DNA of 33,901 nt from Bryobacterales bacterium (GCA_022824585.1 JAJDZN010000113.1:1-33901); one strand, 5' to 3'; counted from the first letter of the stretch, positions 16,547 to 25,014 are shown. The notes: a model not told the origin generated them from the letters alone. Translations and numbers: made by a program.

Positions 16547-17381
16547 CGACGTGTGTCCCTTGAGGCTCTACAGGCATCAGTGATTCGGGCACCGAGATCC
16601 GATAGGTCGGATGAAACCTCCCGCCGGAGACAAGGGCCCGCGGCCCAGACCCGAAGTCCACGCCCGAGATGTCTAGCTGCTGCCGCCAGCGGTGCTGGTG
16701 CCGGTCCGCGAAGACAAAGAACAGCCTGCGCACCTTCACACTGCGACAGGCAGCCAGCAGCACTGTGAGCTGTTTGGGCCGTAGCGACACCAGCCCCTCG
16801 AAGACCTTGTCGAGCTTCTCGAAGCTCGCATGCCGTGGTAGTGCGTCGATCGCCTCGAGGATGGCGCGTTCGGGTGACGACGCGCGGATGCGCCAGCGCC
16901 ACAGGTCGACCGCCGCCCCGACCCCAATATCAGACTGCTCGATGCCGACCGGGTCGTCGCCGAAGAGCGTGCGCCGGCGCACGACGATCTCTGTCGGCAT
17001 TGGCAGCCGTCTCAGCCAAGACGGCACGTCGCCGTAGAAATGAACCCGCCGCCGTCCCCCGAGGCTAAGGTAATGCACGTGGCCGGCTAGATCGAGAGCG
17101 CTCTCCGCGCCCAGATGCACGGCATAGTTCATGAGCCGTTGCAGGGAGAGAAGGAGGATGGCCCAAGACTCCTCGGGGGCGGCACCCTGGGCGACTCCCG
17201 GTAACGGGCGGCGATATACTCCGCGGGCGATACGCTTGAGCCAGCCGCGAGCGACATAGTCGTGGATGGATTTGGAGTCGATTCCCCGGGCTTTCAGCCA
17301 CGGCGTATCCACCACGAAGCCCGGGGGAACCGTGTCTAGAAGCGGTTTCAGCCGAGGCGTTCTTGAATGGCTCATAACCAT
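16539..17381 (-). CDS. AbiEi-family antitoxin / transcriptional repressor
   Basis: The partner of the AbiEii toxin. The N-terminal winged-helix region runs WLKARGIDSKSIHDYVARGWL and is followed by IARGVYRRP, the classic AbiEi 'hairpin wing'. The C-terminal domain ends near RISVPESLMP. The protein is about 280 aa if started at the ATG at 17381; an ATG two codons later (17375) is equally likely. A longer frame upstream is cysteine/phenylalanine-rich and unlike the family, so I exclude it. AbiEi binds repeats before its own gene and represses the operon. The AT-rich 100 nt upstream would hold that operator, but I cannot define it precisely. Confidence 0.88.
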   Translation of the reverse strand: MVMSHSRTPRLKPLLDTVPPGFVVDTPWLKARGIDSKSIHDYVARGWLKRIARGVYRRPLPGVAQGAAPEESWAILLLSLQRLMNYAVHLGAESALDLAGHVHYLSLGGRRRVHFYGDVPSWLRRLPMPTEIVVRRRTLFGDDPVGIEQSDIGVGAAVDLWRWRIRASSPERAILEAIDALPRHASFEKLDKVFEGLVSLRPKQLTVLLAACRSVKVRRLFFVFADRHQHRWRQQLDISGVDFGSGPRALVSGGRFHPTYRISVPESLMPVEPQGTHVDA

Positions 17382-17587
17382 CAAGATAGCACAATATCGA
17401 AATCGTCTAAAGTGCGATTCACACATCACATCTGTACATGGTTGATAGCCATGCAAGAATAGCAAGTTCAAAATTTCTCGTACACCGAGTGGCCGGCCAT
17501 TCTAGTCGCTAGCCAGCTTGAGCCTAATGCAGCCAGGCATAGCCGAGGTTGTGAAAAGTAATCTTGTGCATGTGTTGGTCTCCTTGC

Positions 17588-17956
17588 CTACGCACCGACG
17601 CAGAGTGCCACGGCGGCGCTGATTTCTTGCAGATCGTCAGCGGCGATAGAGCCAATTTGGGATACGAATCTGGTGAGTGATACCGACTTCACTTGAAACG
17701 CGTCCGCAGCAGAATCCTTGGCCAGTCCATTTCTCCTGGTAGCTACAATCCGGACGAGCCAGGGGAGTCGAGAATAGTGATCTTTCCACTCGGTGACGGG
17801 AGCGACTATTCGCAAGGGAAGCCTACCTACTGCTGGAATGCTTATTACAACAGCGGGCCGGATCTTCGTAATCTCAGCACCCTCGCTGGGGTCGAAGCGC
17901 AGATTCCAAATCTCGCCTCGAGACGGAGTGCTAGCGCTCCTCGAGCGAGATGTCAT
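17588..17956 (-). CDS. MazF/PemK-family toxin
   Basis: A 122-aa endoribonuclease-type toxin. RGEIWNL at residues 13-19 and KIRPAVVIS just after are the defining MazF blocks; a later AFQVKSVSLTRF strand fits the fold. MazF enzymes cleave RNA at short motifs and arrest growth. Its ATG overlaps the end of the XRE-ImmA/IrrE gene by 26 nt, and GAGGAAG lies six nt before it, so translation is coupled. No separate small antitoxin is present; the long upstream regulator occupies the antitoxin position. Confidence 0.88.
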   Translation of the reverse strand: MTSRSRSASTPSRGEIWNLRFDPSEGAEITKIRPAVVISIPAVGRLPLRIVAPVTEWKDHYSRLPWLVRIVATRRNGLAKDSAADAFQVKSVSLTRFVSQIGSIAADDLQEISAAVALCVGA

Positions 17957-19163
17957 GGTGGTCTTCCTCCGCTAGGGACTCGAAGCCGGAAAGCGCGCCG
18001 CCTTCCACGTACTCGTCTTGCACGAGTGCGACTGCCTGCTCAAGAAACAGCTCGCGTTCTAGTCGTGGGAGTTCCATGAGCCGGCGGATCCGCATGCTGC
18101 TCTGGAAACTCACTCTTGCGGCGCCGAACTCTTCTTGAATGCCTGGAAAGAGCCTTTCGGCAGTAGCTGAGCTAATGACTCCTTCTGCCAAAGCCCGAAC
18201 GGCCAACTGCTGAAGGCGCATCAGGCGCTCATGACCATTGAATGCTATCGGCTCCCGTCTTCGCCAACCGCGTGCGCTCATTTCGGCGAAGAGGGTGCGG
18301 GCGTGGGATTGATCGATGATCCCTAGGTCCGCCGCCCGGTATATCCATGCCTGCATGCTTAGGCCATGCTTCTGCTTAAGAACTGCTAGTTCCCGAAAAT
18401 CCAGCCGGCGCCGGCGCTCGCCGAGTTCCCGTCTAGCTGTGCTGGACGTCACTAAGAATGCCGCGGCAAAGCGATGCGCCAGCTTCTCTTCCGCCGCAGA
18501 GTCGATCTCGCCAACGTCCATGGCCAAGTGGCCGAGTTCATGGGCTAAGCTGAACCGCTTCCGGTCGTCGGAAACTGACGAGCTTACGACGATGACCGGC
18601 GTCTTGTCGTCTAGCCACCCCGACAGTCCGTCGAAAAGGTCTTCCTCGTCCCCCGATTCAACGACGATCCCCCCGGCATCTTCGATCACTGAGGCCACGC
18701 TTCCGATCGGACGATCTCCGAGCCCCCAACACTCACGGAGTTGATCGGCCGCCGACTCAGCGTCAGCTGGAACCGTTACAACAGTTCTGATCATAGGCCT
18801 AGGTTGGCGGTTCGGTTCCAGCGCGCGCCGTAGCGAATGCAACGCGGCCACTTGCACAAAAGCAAGGGTCTTGATTCGCTCCTGCTGTTTCTTGCCGAGC
18901 CGGGAAGCCTTGCGAAACGCGAGCCACTCTATGGAAACCGCCCGTTCCTCGAGGAAGAATGCAGTGTCGACACCAAGCACCTGTGCAAGAGTTCGTAGTG
19001 CCCTAGGCTTGGGAACGCTGCCTCCGCGTTCATACTTGGACAGTCCTGCCTTCGTGAGCGAGACTCCATGCTCTGCCAACGAGTCCACGACCTCGGTTTG
19101 AGACATGCCTGCGGCGACACGAGCTTGTCGCAGGCGGTCACCGATAGCAGGTCTTGTTGACAT
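17931..19163 (-). CDS. XRE HTH regulator fused to ImmA/IrrE metallopeptidase domain
   Basis: About 410 aa from the ATG at 19163 (GAAG upstream); a TTG six codons earlier is the alternative. Residues 5-70 are a Cro/CI helix-turn-helix (RQARVAAGMSQTEVVDSL, GLSKYERGGSVPKPRALR). The middle carries a zinc-protease motif, AHELGHLAM, at about residues 207-215, with HRFAAAFL downstream as in ImmA/IrrE. ImmA-type proteases cleave repressors in response to DNA damage. Here the DNA-binding and protease parts are on one chain and the next gene is a MazF toxin, so the protein probably represses the operon and serves as the antitoxin side. The upstream palindrome suggests autoregulation. Confidence 0.88.
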   Translation of the reverse strand: MSTRPAIGDRLRQARVAAGMSQTEVVDSLAEHGVSLTKAGLSKYERGGSVPKPRALRTLAQVLGVDTAFFLEERAVSIEWLAFRKASRLGKKQQERIKTLAFVQVAALHSLRRALEPNRQPRPMIRTVVTVPADAESAADQLRECWGLGDRPIGSVASVIEDAGGIVVESGDEEDLFDGLSGWLDDKTPVIVVSSSVSDDRKRFSLAHELGHLAMDVGEIDSAAEEKLAHRFAAAFLVTSSTARRELGERRRRLDFRELAVLKQKHGLSMQAWIYRAADLGIIDQSHARTLFAEMSARGWRRREPIAFNGHERLMRLQQLAVRALAEGVISSATAERLFPGIQEEFGAARVSFQSSMRIRRLMELPRLERELFLEQAVALVQDEYVEGGALSGFESLAEEDHHDISLEER

Positions 19164-19197
19164 TGTCGACACTTCGATCAAGAAAATCTACATTGAC

Positions 19198-19226
19198 AAT
19201 TTACATCGTTAGATGCAAAAAGTCAA
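19198..19226 (-). promoter_or_regulatory. promoter of the XRE-ImmA/MazF operon
   Basis: Read on the minus strand: -35 TTGACT (19226-19221), 17-bp spacer, -10 TAAATT (19203-19198). A TGTAAATT half-site overlaps the -10, matching the arms of the palindrome at 19239-19252. Confidence 0.6.
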
Positions 19227-19238
19227 CCGTTAGCTCGT

Positions 19239-19252
19239 CTGTAAATTTACAG
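19239..19252. promoter_or_regulatory. operator palindrome CTGTAAATTTACAG
   Basis: A perfect 14-bp palindrome just upstream of the promoter. Its TGTAAATT half recurs over the -10 box, so an HTH dimer, most simply the XRE protein itself, could occupy both sites. Confidence 0.6.
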
Positions 19253-19559
19253 AATCGGGACTAAGCACACTCGTCGAGAAAGGCGGGTGTCCAATCACTC
19301 CGTGTGGGCCAACTTGGCTAAGACTGACAGTCAGTTGGTTCATGCCGTTGTGATGGGTTGATCGTCGGGGTTCTTGAGGTGGTCCGATGTGCTTAGACCA
19401 CTGGCCGGTGAATTCAAGGTGGACTCCGCTACTACTCTGAACTACGGCCCGCAGTGATTGTGCCTCGATACCCGATCATCATCCCGCCTCCTTCCTTGCT
19501 TCCCCGGCGGCAGATGAGGGCTCCCGGACCGCTCCCGATAGGTTTACCTGTTCCCCAAG
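19253..19559. other. intergenic stretch between the MazF operon and HipB
   Basis: About 307 nt with no supportable gene. I see no tandem repeat, RNA gene or insertion-sequence end in it. Confidence 0.4.
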
Positions 19560-19614
19560 TAACGTCCATTATCATGTATCTTGTATAGGATAGAGATTAC
19601 TAACATGGACGTTA
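19560..19614. promoter_or_regulatory. HipB-type operator region
   Basis: Ten-bp inverted arms TAACGTCCAT (19560-19569) and ATGGACGTTA (19605-19614) sit immediately before the HipB start. Between them is TATC-N8-GATA (19577-19592), close to the TATCC-N8-GGATA half-site pattern known for E. coli HipB. This suggests autoregulation of the module. Confidence 0.6.
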
Positions 19615-19615
19615 T

Positions 19616-19957
19616 ATGAAGAAGAACCCATTCTCAGAGGGGCCTATGCCCGTCGGCCGCGCCCTGCGCAAGCTGGGGCACGATATCCGGGATGCGCGCC
19701 GCCGCCGCCGCATCCCCGTGGCGATCATGGCCGAGCGGGCGTCGGTCAGCCGCACCACCTTAAACAAGGTCGAGAAGGGCGAGCCCGGCGTCTCGATGGG
19801 CATCTACGCCACTGTGCTTTTTGTGCTGGGCATGATCGACCGACTCGCCGATATCGCCGACCCGCGACATGACGCCGTCGGCCTTGAACTTGAGCAGGAA
19901 AACCTACCGAAACGCATCCGGCTCACCCGGCCCGGCAAGCGCAGAGGTGAGGCGTGA
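19616..19957 (+). CDS. HipB-like XRE antitoxin
   Basis: A 113-aa DNA-binding protein. The helix-turn-helix spans about residues 15-75 (GHDIRDARRRRRIPVAIMAE, then VSRTTLNKVEKGEPG). It is followed by a short C-terminal tail rich in arginine and lysine. It overlaps the start of the HipA fragment by 1-4 nt, as expected for hipBA modules, and lies just after a matching palindromic operator. It looks intact, although its toxin partner is truncated. Its present role may be only autorepression. Confidence 0.85.
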   Translation: MKKNPFSEGPMPVGRALRKLGHDIRDARRRRRIPVAIMAERASVSRTTLNKVEKGEPGVSMGIYATVLFVLGMIDRLADIADPRHDAVGLELEQENLPKRIRLTRPGKRRGEA

Positions 19958-20412
19958 TGAATCGCAACGTCCTCGTCTGTGTGGACCTGCTCGCCACGCC
20001 CCATCTCGTTGGACGGCTCTGGGCGCGCACGCGCCTCCACAAGGAAGGAGCCACATTTCAATATGCCGACGGCTGGATCGCCAACCCTAATCGTTTCTCC
20101 TTGGAGCCGGCGCTCACACTTGAGCCCGGTCCCTTTCACACACCATCCGACAAGCCCCTGTTCGGGGCTATCGGCGACTCCACTCCGGACCGCTGGGGAC
20201 ACGTCCTCATGCGCCGTGCCGAGCGCCGCCGTGCGGAAACGCAGAACGACACGCCGCGCACGCTCCGGGAAATCGACTACCTGCTGATGGTGGACGATGA
20301 ATCCCGCCAGGGCGCGCTGCGTTTTGCGGAACAAGAAGGTGGACCGTTCTTGGCGCAGCAGGGGCTAACGAAGATTCCGCCGCTCGTCGAGCAAGTCACT
20401 CCGTTCGGATAG
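19957..20412 (+). pseudogene. truncated HipA-family toxin (N-terminal part only)
   Basis: About 151 residues match the N-terminal 'couple' domain of HipA kinases, including GRLWARTRL, PLFGAIGDSTPDRWGHVLM and the REIDYLLMVDD segment. Full-length HipA is about 400-440 aa; the ATP-binding and catalytic parts are missing. The frame runs into the 3' end of the permease gene on the other strand, and its last residues (VTPFG) come from that gene. HipA normally phosphorylates glutamyl-tRNA synthetase, so this remnant cannot be an active kinase. The break lies within a few bases of the permease stop codon. Confidence 0.85.
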
Positions 20413-22783
20413 CTTGCAGTGGATCGACCTGCGTGGCCCGCCGGGCTGGCAAGAAGCTCCCGGCAACGCCGGCCAGGGTCAGGATCAGGAGTCCCGCGGC
20501 GAAGGAAATCGGGTCCAACGGCGTCACGCCGAAGAGTTGGCTCTCCAGCAGGCGGCCAAATAGCACCGCGATCGCCAGTCCTCCCAGCAGGCCGACAAGC
20601 ACCGGGCGAACTCCCCGGATCACGACCGACCGTGCGAGTCGTCCTAGTGGCGCTCCCAGTGCCAGCTGCACACCGTAGTCCTTCGACCGGCGACGGGTTG
20701 CGTAGCTGGTCACCGAATACACGCCAACGATCCCAAGTCCGAGTGCCACGAACCCGAACCAGGCAAACAGGATCAGGCTGAATCGGGGGCGGCGAAGCCT
20801 CGCGCCGAGCCTCTCTTCCATGGTGCGCACGTCCGTGACGACCTGGTTTCTGTCAGTGGTCGAGATCCCGCGGCGGAAGGAGTTGGACAGGCTCGAGGTT
20901 GCGGCGGATCGCCCCCTGATCGCCATGAACGAGCTCCACCGGGTCCTTTGGAGCAGAGGCAAATACACCATCGGCTCGTGAGCACTGCGCGGTCCGAACT
21001 GCCGGACATTGCCGACGACGCCTACTATGGCGCAGCGGGTACCCGGCGCGCTGCCGACCGTGATCGACTTGCCGATGGGGTCGTCGCCGAAGTGGGACTT
21101 CGCAAATGCCGCATCCACGATGGCGACGGGGGGGCTCCTCCCATCGTCGGCTCCTGTAAACTCGCGTCCGCGTAGTATCGGGATCTGCATCGCTGCAAAA
21201 TAGCCGGCACTGACCTGTGCGTACGGCGCATGGGTCGGGTCATCGTTGGCCGCGTTCACGGGAATCGTCTCTCGAATCCCGCTCAGGGGCAGGGCGGTGC
21301 TCGCGCCCACCTGACTCACCCCGGGCTGTGCGGCCAGACTGGCGAGCAAGCCTCGGTAGTGAGTGTGCAGCTGCTCTTCTGTTGGGTAGTCCGAGAAAGA
21401 AAACGGAAGACGCGCGGTCAGCATGCCGGAAGCATTGAATCCGAGATCGAACGATTGCATGCGGGACACCGTCTGCAGCATCAGCAGGGTCGCCGTCACC
21501 ATGGCGAATGCCAGAGCGGCCTCCAATGCGACAAGCGTGTCCAGTCCGCCCCACCTGCGGTCCCGACTCGCGCTTTCCGATCGCTCGAGCTTGAGTCCTT
21601 CCGCAATTCGAAGTCTCGCGGTCCGCACGATGCTGGGCAGTGCAAATCCAACGATGGCTATTCCCCCCAGGATCACCGTGAAGGACGCGCCGGCCCAGTT
21701 GACTCCGACGTCGCCCATCCTGGGAAAGAGGGTGGGGTTCATGGCTACGATGACGTCGATCAGGACAGCGGAAAGCAGAAGCCCGGTTGTACCTCCGAGA
21801 GCAGCGATCCAAATGACGTCGCACGCGATCCCCTGCACCAATTGGAACGGCGAGGCTCCAACGGCTGCGCGGATGGCGAACTGCCTGCGCTGGGACAGCC
21901 ACCGAGCGACAAGCAGTCCGACGACGTTGCAGCAGCCGATCAGCAACACAAGCGCGGTGGCAGCCCACACAGCCAGCAGCGTCGATCGGGAGCCGCCCAA
22001 GAACTGCTCGTGTAGGGGCACCACCCGGGCCTCGAGTCCCCTGTCCTCTGCCCGTGCGGTCTGGGCGAGGCGGGCGGCGACCAGGTCCATCTCGGTTTCG
22101 GCTTCGGTCAGTGAGGCGGAGCCACTGAGCCGACCGAGAACCCAGAGGTTTCCTCGGTCCGGAATTGCCTCCTGGTCTGGATCAAGGGTCAACGGGACCC
22201 ATATGTCTGTCTCTGGCCACGGCAGAAACGAGAAGCTGTCCGCCAGGACCCCAACAATCGTGAACGGGCGCCGATCCAAGACCACGGCGGCTCCGATCGC
22301 ACCACGATCTCCTCCGAATCGATCCAGCCAGAGGCGGTGGCTGAGGATCGCAGCCGTTGGGATATCCCCAGCAAGGTCCTCGGACGTGAATAGCCTGCCA
22401 GCCGCCAGTGGTGCTCCAAGCACCGTCAGGAACTCCTCGCTCACGAGCGCCCCCAAGAGCTGCTCGGGACCCTCGGGGCCCGGAACGACGAACGACCAGT
22501 CCCGGGCGGCTCCGAGCTGAGCGAATGATCGAGCAGAACGGCTCGATGCGTCGAACATCCGCCGCGAAACAGGCAGCCGCCGGCTTGGGTTGTCGCTGTT
22601 CACGTTCCAGACCATCACCAGACGGTTGGGATCGGGATAAGGGAGTGGTTGCAGCAGGATTGACTCCAGCAAGCTCACACCAACCGAGCAGACCGCAAGG
22701 CCCAGTGCAAGGGTCGCGACGGAAGCACCAAGCAGGAGCGGTTGGTGCCACAGTGACCGGAAGCTACGAGTCAGGGCTCTCAT
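20396..22783 (-). CDS. ADOP-type FtsX/MacB-like ABC permease
   Basis: A 795-aa inner-membrane protein. It starts with an N-terminal segment and TM1 (SVATLALGLAVCSVGVSLLE) and an extracytoplasmic MacB_PCD-like region. Further blocks of membrane helices include VWAATALVLLIGCCNVVGLL and LILFAWFGFVALGLGIVGVY. The end ARRATQVDPLQAIRTE is the usual FtsX terminus. The fold is duplicated, as in the acidobacterial duplicated orphan permeases, which lack a linked ATPase gene. None is present here either. Members are thought to export or mechanically transmit signals for macrolides, lipids or peptides. The protein looks complete at both ends. Confidence 0.88.
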   Translation of the reverse strand: MRALTRSFRSLWHQPLLLGASVATLALGLAVCSVGVSLLESILLQPLPYPDPNRLVMVWNVNSDNPSRRLPVSRRMFDASSRSARSFAQLGAARDWSFVVPGPEGPEQLLGALVSEEFLTVLGAPLAAGRLFTSEDLAGDIPTAAILSHRLWLDRFGGDRGAIGAAVVLDRRPFTIVGVLADSFSFLPWPETDIWVPLTLDPDQEAIPDRGNLWVLGRLSGSASLTEAETEMDLVAARLAQTARAEDRGLEARVVPLHEQFLGGSRSTLLAVWAATALVLLIGCCNVVGLLVARWLSQRRQFAIRAAVGASPFQLVQGIACDVIWIAALGGTTGLLLSAVLIDVIVAMNPTLFPRMGDVGVNWAGASFTVILGGIAIVGFALPSIVRTARLRIAEGLKLERSESASRDRRWGGLDTLVALEAALAFAMVTATLLMLQTVSRMQSFDLGFNASGMLTARLPFSFSDYPTEEQLHTHYRGLLASLAAQPGVSQVGASTALPLSGIRETIPVNAANDDPTHAPYAQVSAGYFAAMQIPILRGREFTGADDGRSPPVAIVDAAFAKSHFGDDPIGKSITVGSAPGTRCAIVGVVGNVRQFGPRSAHEPMVYLPLLQRTRWSSFMAIRGRSAATSSLSNSFRRGISTTDRNQVVTDVRTMEERLGARLRRPRFSLILFAWFGFVALGLGIVGVYSVTSYATRRRSKDYGVQLALGAPLGRLARSVVIRGVRPVLVGLLGGLAIAVLFGRLLESQLFGVTPLDPISFAAGLLILTLAGVAGSFLPARRATQVDPLQAIRTE

Positions 22784-22859
22784 TACGCGACGATTCCATG
22801 ACTTGATGGCGGAATTGTATTAGCACCGAGCGCTGATCATCTTGACATCCCGTCAATGC

Positions 22860-22902
22860 TGTGGGTTCCGGAATGCACTGGCCATGATCTCCGGAACCCA
22901 CA
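22860..22902. terminator. long hairpin with 13-bp perfect arms
   Basis: Arms 22860-22872 and 22890-22902 (TGTGGGTTCCGGA and its complement) surround a 17-nt loop. It is 38 nt beyond the stop of the minus-strand gene at 22940-23434 and 77 nt before the permease start. No T-run follows on either strand, so a factor-assisted terminator or a protein-binding site are both possible. Confidence 0.45.
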
Positions 22903-22939
22903 CCTCGAGTTCTGCCCGAACTGTGACCAAGCGCTAGGC

Positions 22940-23434
22940 CTATCGCGACGGCAGGTTGTAGACTTCCCTCGTCCTGAATCCACGCAGAAACAGAATCGCT
23001 CCCGGAACGGTGAATCCCCCGTGCGCCATGGCAAAGCTCCTCGGGGTCAGATCGTCAAAGTCAAGCCCGAAGGACAGGAATGCCTGCACGGCAACGAAGG
23101 CCACTGCGGTTCCGATCCATCCCTTAGTGCGCCTGACCAGCGGGATCCTGACAGATAGCCTGCGAACGGAACCCTTGTCAATCGTGATCGCCTGCCCGTT
23201 CTCCCGTTGCAGGACAAGTGAGGATCCAGACGCAGATGCCAACACTCCCTTCACCTTGAGTTTCCCGCGCGGCAACGAATCTACGACGGCACCGCGGTGG
23301 AGCGCAACAGTTACCTCGCTCCCCGGCGAGACAGACTGAACTTCCGACCAGTCGTTCCTGATCTTGCCAGTGGCCGATTGAGTGGCAAGAACCAGTACAA
23401 CTACCCGCAGGGCGTATCTTCGAACTCTTGTCAC
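22940..23434 (-). CDS. exported protein of unknown function with C-terminal membrane helices (paralogue of 23913-24395)
   Basis: I choose the GTG at 23434 because GGAG lies seven nt before it and the 164-aa product then matches the 160-aa paralogue in length. A longer frame reaches back to 23605 with another hydrophobic run, but its composition is irregular. From this start there is a signal-like segment (RRYALRVVVLVLATQSATG), then WSEVQSVSPGSEVTVAL, KVKGVLASASGSSLVLQ and IDKGSVRRLSVRIP. Membrane helices follow near WIGTAVAFVAV, and the end reads REVYNLPSR. The middle has the look of a small beta domain. I do not recognise a named family. Confidence 0.65.
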   Translation of the reverse strand: MTRVRRYALRVVVLVLATQSATGKIRNDWSEVQSVSPGSEVTVALHRGAVVDSLPRGKLKVKGVLASASGSSLVLQRENGQAITIDKGSVRRLSVRIPLVRRTKGWIGTAVAFVAVQAFLSFGLDFDDLTPRSFAMAHGGFTVPGAILFLRGFRTREVYNLPSR

Positions 23435-23912
23435 GGCTGCGCTCCGTTTTCGGTTATGGTGCCGTAAGCTGCAACGAGAGTCCCTGTCAAGCCAAGCAAA
23501 CACTGGCAGCACAACAAGAAAGATCGTCTCGAGGACGATCAGTCCGGGCGTTAATTTGGGCAGGAGCATGACGTTCGACAATTTCACCCCCCAAGTCCGA
23601 CGCACCGAGACTGCATGCAGTCAATTTCTTCTTCACGAGACTGGGCATTGCATATCCCGTAGTCGGACCAGAACTACATGACGCTCTACGAACCGGGCCA
23701 GCCGGCCCCCGACGGTCACATTATGAGACTCAGTTTCCCTTCCACCTCGGGGACACTGGCGAGCTGCGATCGGGAAGGTTGCGAGGGCAACAGAACCCGA
23801 TGGGGCGAAAACGCTGGGTCCAGCCATCCAGGAACCGGGGTCACCGCAGAGATGCGGATGGCGGGAACGGCCGAGGACCGGAGTAACTGCCGCCACTAGA
23901 CTGAGACATGTA
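23435..23912. other. divergent intergenic region between two paralogous genes
   Basis: Holds the promoters of both genes. Imperfect palindrome GATCGTC-N5-GACGATC at 23522-23540 is the only structured element I find. No supportable gene. Confidence 0.4.
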
Positions 23913-24395
23913 ATGTCACACGCACGGATGCTCGCGCTTGTTCTCGCCGTCGCCGTTCCTCTCCTCGCCGAGGAGAATCACAGGCACTCTTGGGCGGGCG
24001 TCCGTGCAATCCCAGCGGGCAGCCGTGTCTTGGTATTCACCGTGGACGAAAGGCAGGTGCCTCGGACGGTACAGCGGGTCAAGGGCGTCCTGGAATCTGC
24101 CGACGGGGATTCCGTTACGGTGATGATCGCGGGGAGTTCCGCCGTGGAATCCATCCCGAAAGACTCCATCGTGAAATTCAAGGTCTACCAGCCGCCAGCG
24201 AGGCGACTGACAGCCTGGATCGCCACGGGCGCTACCGGGGTCTTCATGATGTCTGGAGGGTACTCGCAGGGCGGTGGCAGCGTGGATTCCGGGGCCGAGT
24301 TGTTTTTTGTTCTGATTGGTGCGGCCGTGACGATTCCGGTCGGGCTGGTCATGTTTAAGGCAACACGGTTCAAGACGGTCTACCACTCGCGCTGA
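23913..24395 (+). CDS. exported protein of unknown function (paralogue of 22940-23434)
   Basis: A 160-aa protein with a signal peptide (residues 1-19, ending LLAEE). The body mirrors the neighbour on the other strand: WAGVRAIPAGSRVLVF, then VQRVKGVLESADGDSVTVM, IPKDSIVKFKVYQP, a membrane region around WIATGATGVFMM and VLIGAAVTIPVGLVMF, and a final FKTVYHSR. The shared 'KGVLxSAxGxS' and 'xxVY' ends show common descent. The pair is arranged divergently over 478 nt. The family is unnamed to me. A cell-envelope role is inferred only from the signal and membrane helices. Confidence 0.7.
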   Translation: MSHARMLALVLAVAVPLLAEENHRHSWAGVRAIPAGSRVLVFTVDERQVPRTVQRVKGVLESADGDSVTVMIAGSSAVESIPKDSIVKFKVYQPPARRLTAWIATGATGVFMMSGGYSQGGGSVDSGAELFFVLIGAAVTIPVGLVMFKATRFKTVYHSR

Positions 24396-24442
24396 CCCAT
24401 CGAATACTCCAACTATCCGGGGTCCTGTATCGTGACCAAGTA

Positions 24443-24661
24443 ATGAGCCGAGCCTTCGACACAGCAATAGAGAAGATGTCGGCACTCCCGCCCGAGGTAC
24501 AAGACCGAATTGCGCAGTGGCTTCTCGGCGAGCTTGAGGATGAGGAACGCTGGACTCAAGCGTTCTCAGGTACCCAAGATGCCCTGAGCAGGCTCGCCGA
24601 CGAGTCCCGCGCTGATATCAAAGCTGGCAGAGCGACGCAACTCGATCCGGACAAACTGTGA
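24443..24661 (+). CDS. small antitoxin, copy 1
   Basis: A 72-aa acidic, helical protein (AIEKMSALPPEVQDRIAQWL, LGELEDEERWTQAFSGTQDA) ending QLDPDKL. It is the usual type of small antitoxin placed before RelE/ParE-like toxins. It is nearly identical to the protein at 33280-33498 (about ten changes). The following toxin frame overlaps by four nt (GTGA) but is broken here, so this antitoxin is now an orphan. It could still neutralise the toxin encoded at 33495. Confidence 0.8.
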   Translation: MSRAFDTAIEKMSALPPEVQDRIAQWLLGELEDEERWTQAFSGTQDALSRLADESRADIKAGRATQLDPDKL

Positions 24662-24816
24662 GATCGAGTGCAACGCCCCGCTTCTGGGCTGCCTACCGCG
24701 AATTGCCAACGGGTAGTCAGGGGCTCGCAAGCAATGCGTGTTGCGGAAAGTCCAAGTCCCCCTTCAAAGTGCGGGATGAACCGATGCCGGAAACGTCATC
24801 AAGTGTCTATGACTAG
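24658..24816 (+). pseudogene. decayed RelE/ParE-like toxin
   Basis: The first ~24 residues (VRSSATPRFWAAYRELPTG) match the toxin at 33495. The frame then diverges and stops after 52 codons (TAG at 24814), so the toxin core is lost. The DNA is about 90% alike over the first ~95 nt and unlike beyond that point. Confidence 0.75.
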
Positions 24817-24906
24817 TGCTCAAGACGTCGCGTCAGTTGCTGGTCTGGTTCCAAACAGATGCACTCTCTGCGTACCATTCCAGCGAAGGCCTCAAGCCCG
24901 CCGATT

Positions 24907-25014
24907 TAGTTGACAGGAAAGTGGCCAAGTCTGCGATCCAAGGATCAAATTTGGCAATCAAGCGTTTATTTTCAGTACCTTACGTGAGAGGAATTTAGTT
25001 GACGGGTAGTTGAC
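24907..25014 (+). repeat. three TAGTTGAC repeats
   Basis: TAGTTGAC occurs at 24907-24914, 24996-25003 and 25007-25014 in an otherwise gene-free stretch. The GTTGAC part equals the half-site of the NTPase operon operators. It could also be chance or a -35-like element. Confidence 0.3.

Noticed and set aside
23435..23605. N-terminal extension of the gene at 22940 up to 23605
   Set aside because: The extended part has no counterpart in the paralogue and the GTG at 23434 has a good ribosome binding site; the hydrophobic run in the extension is the only point in its favour.
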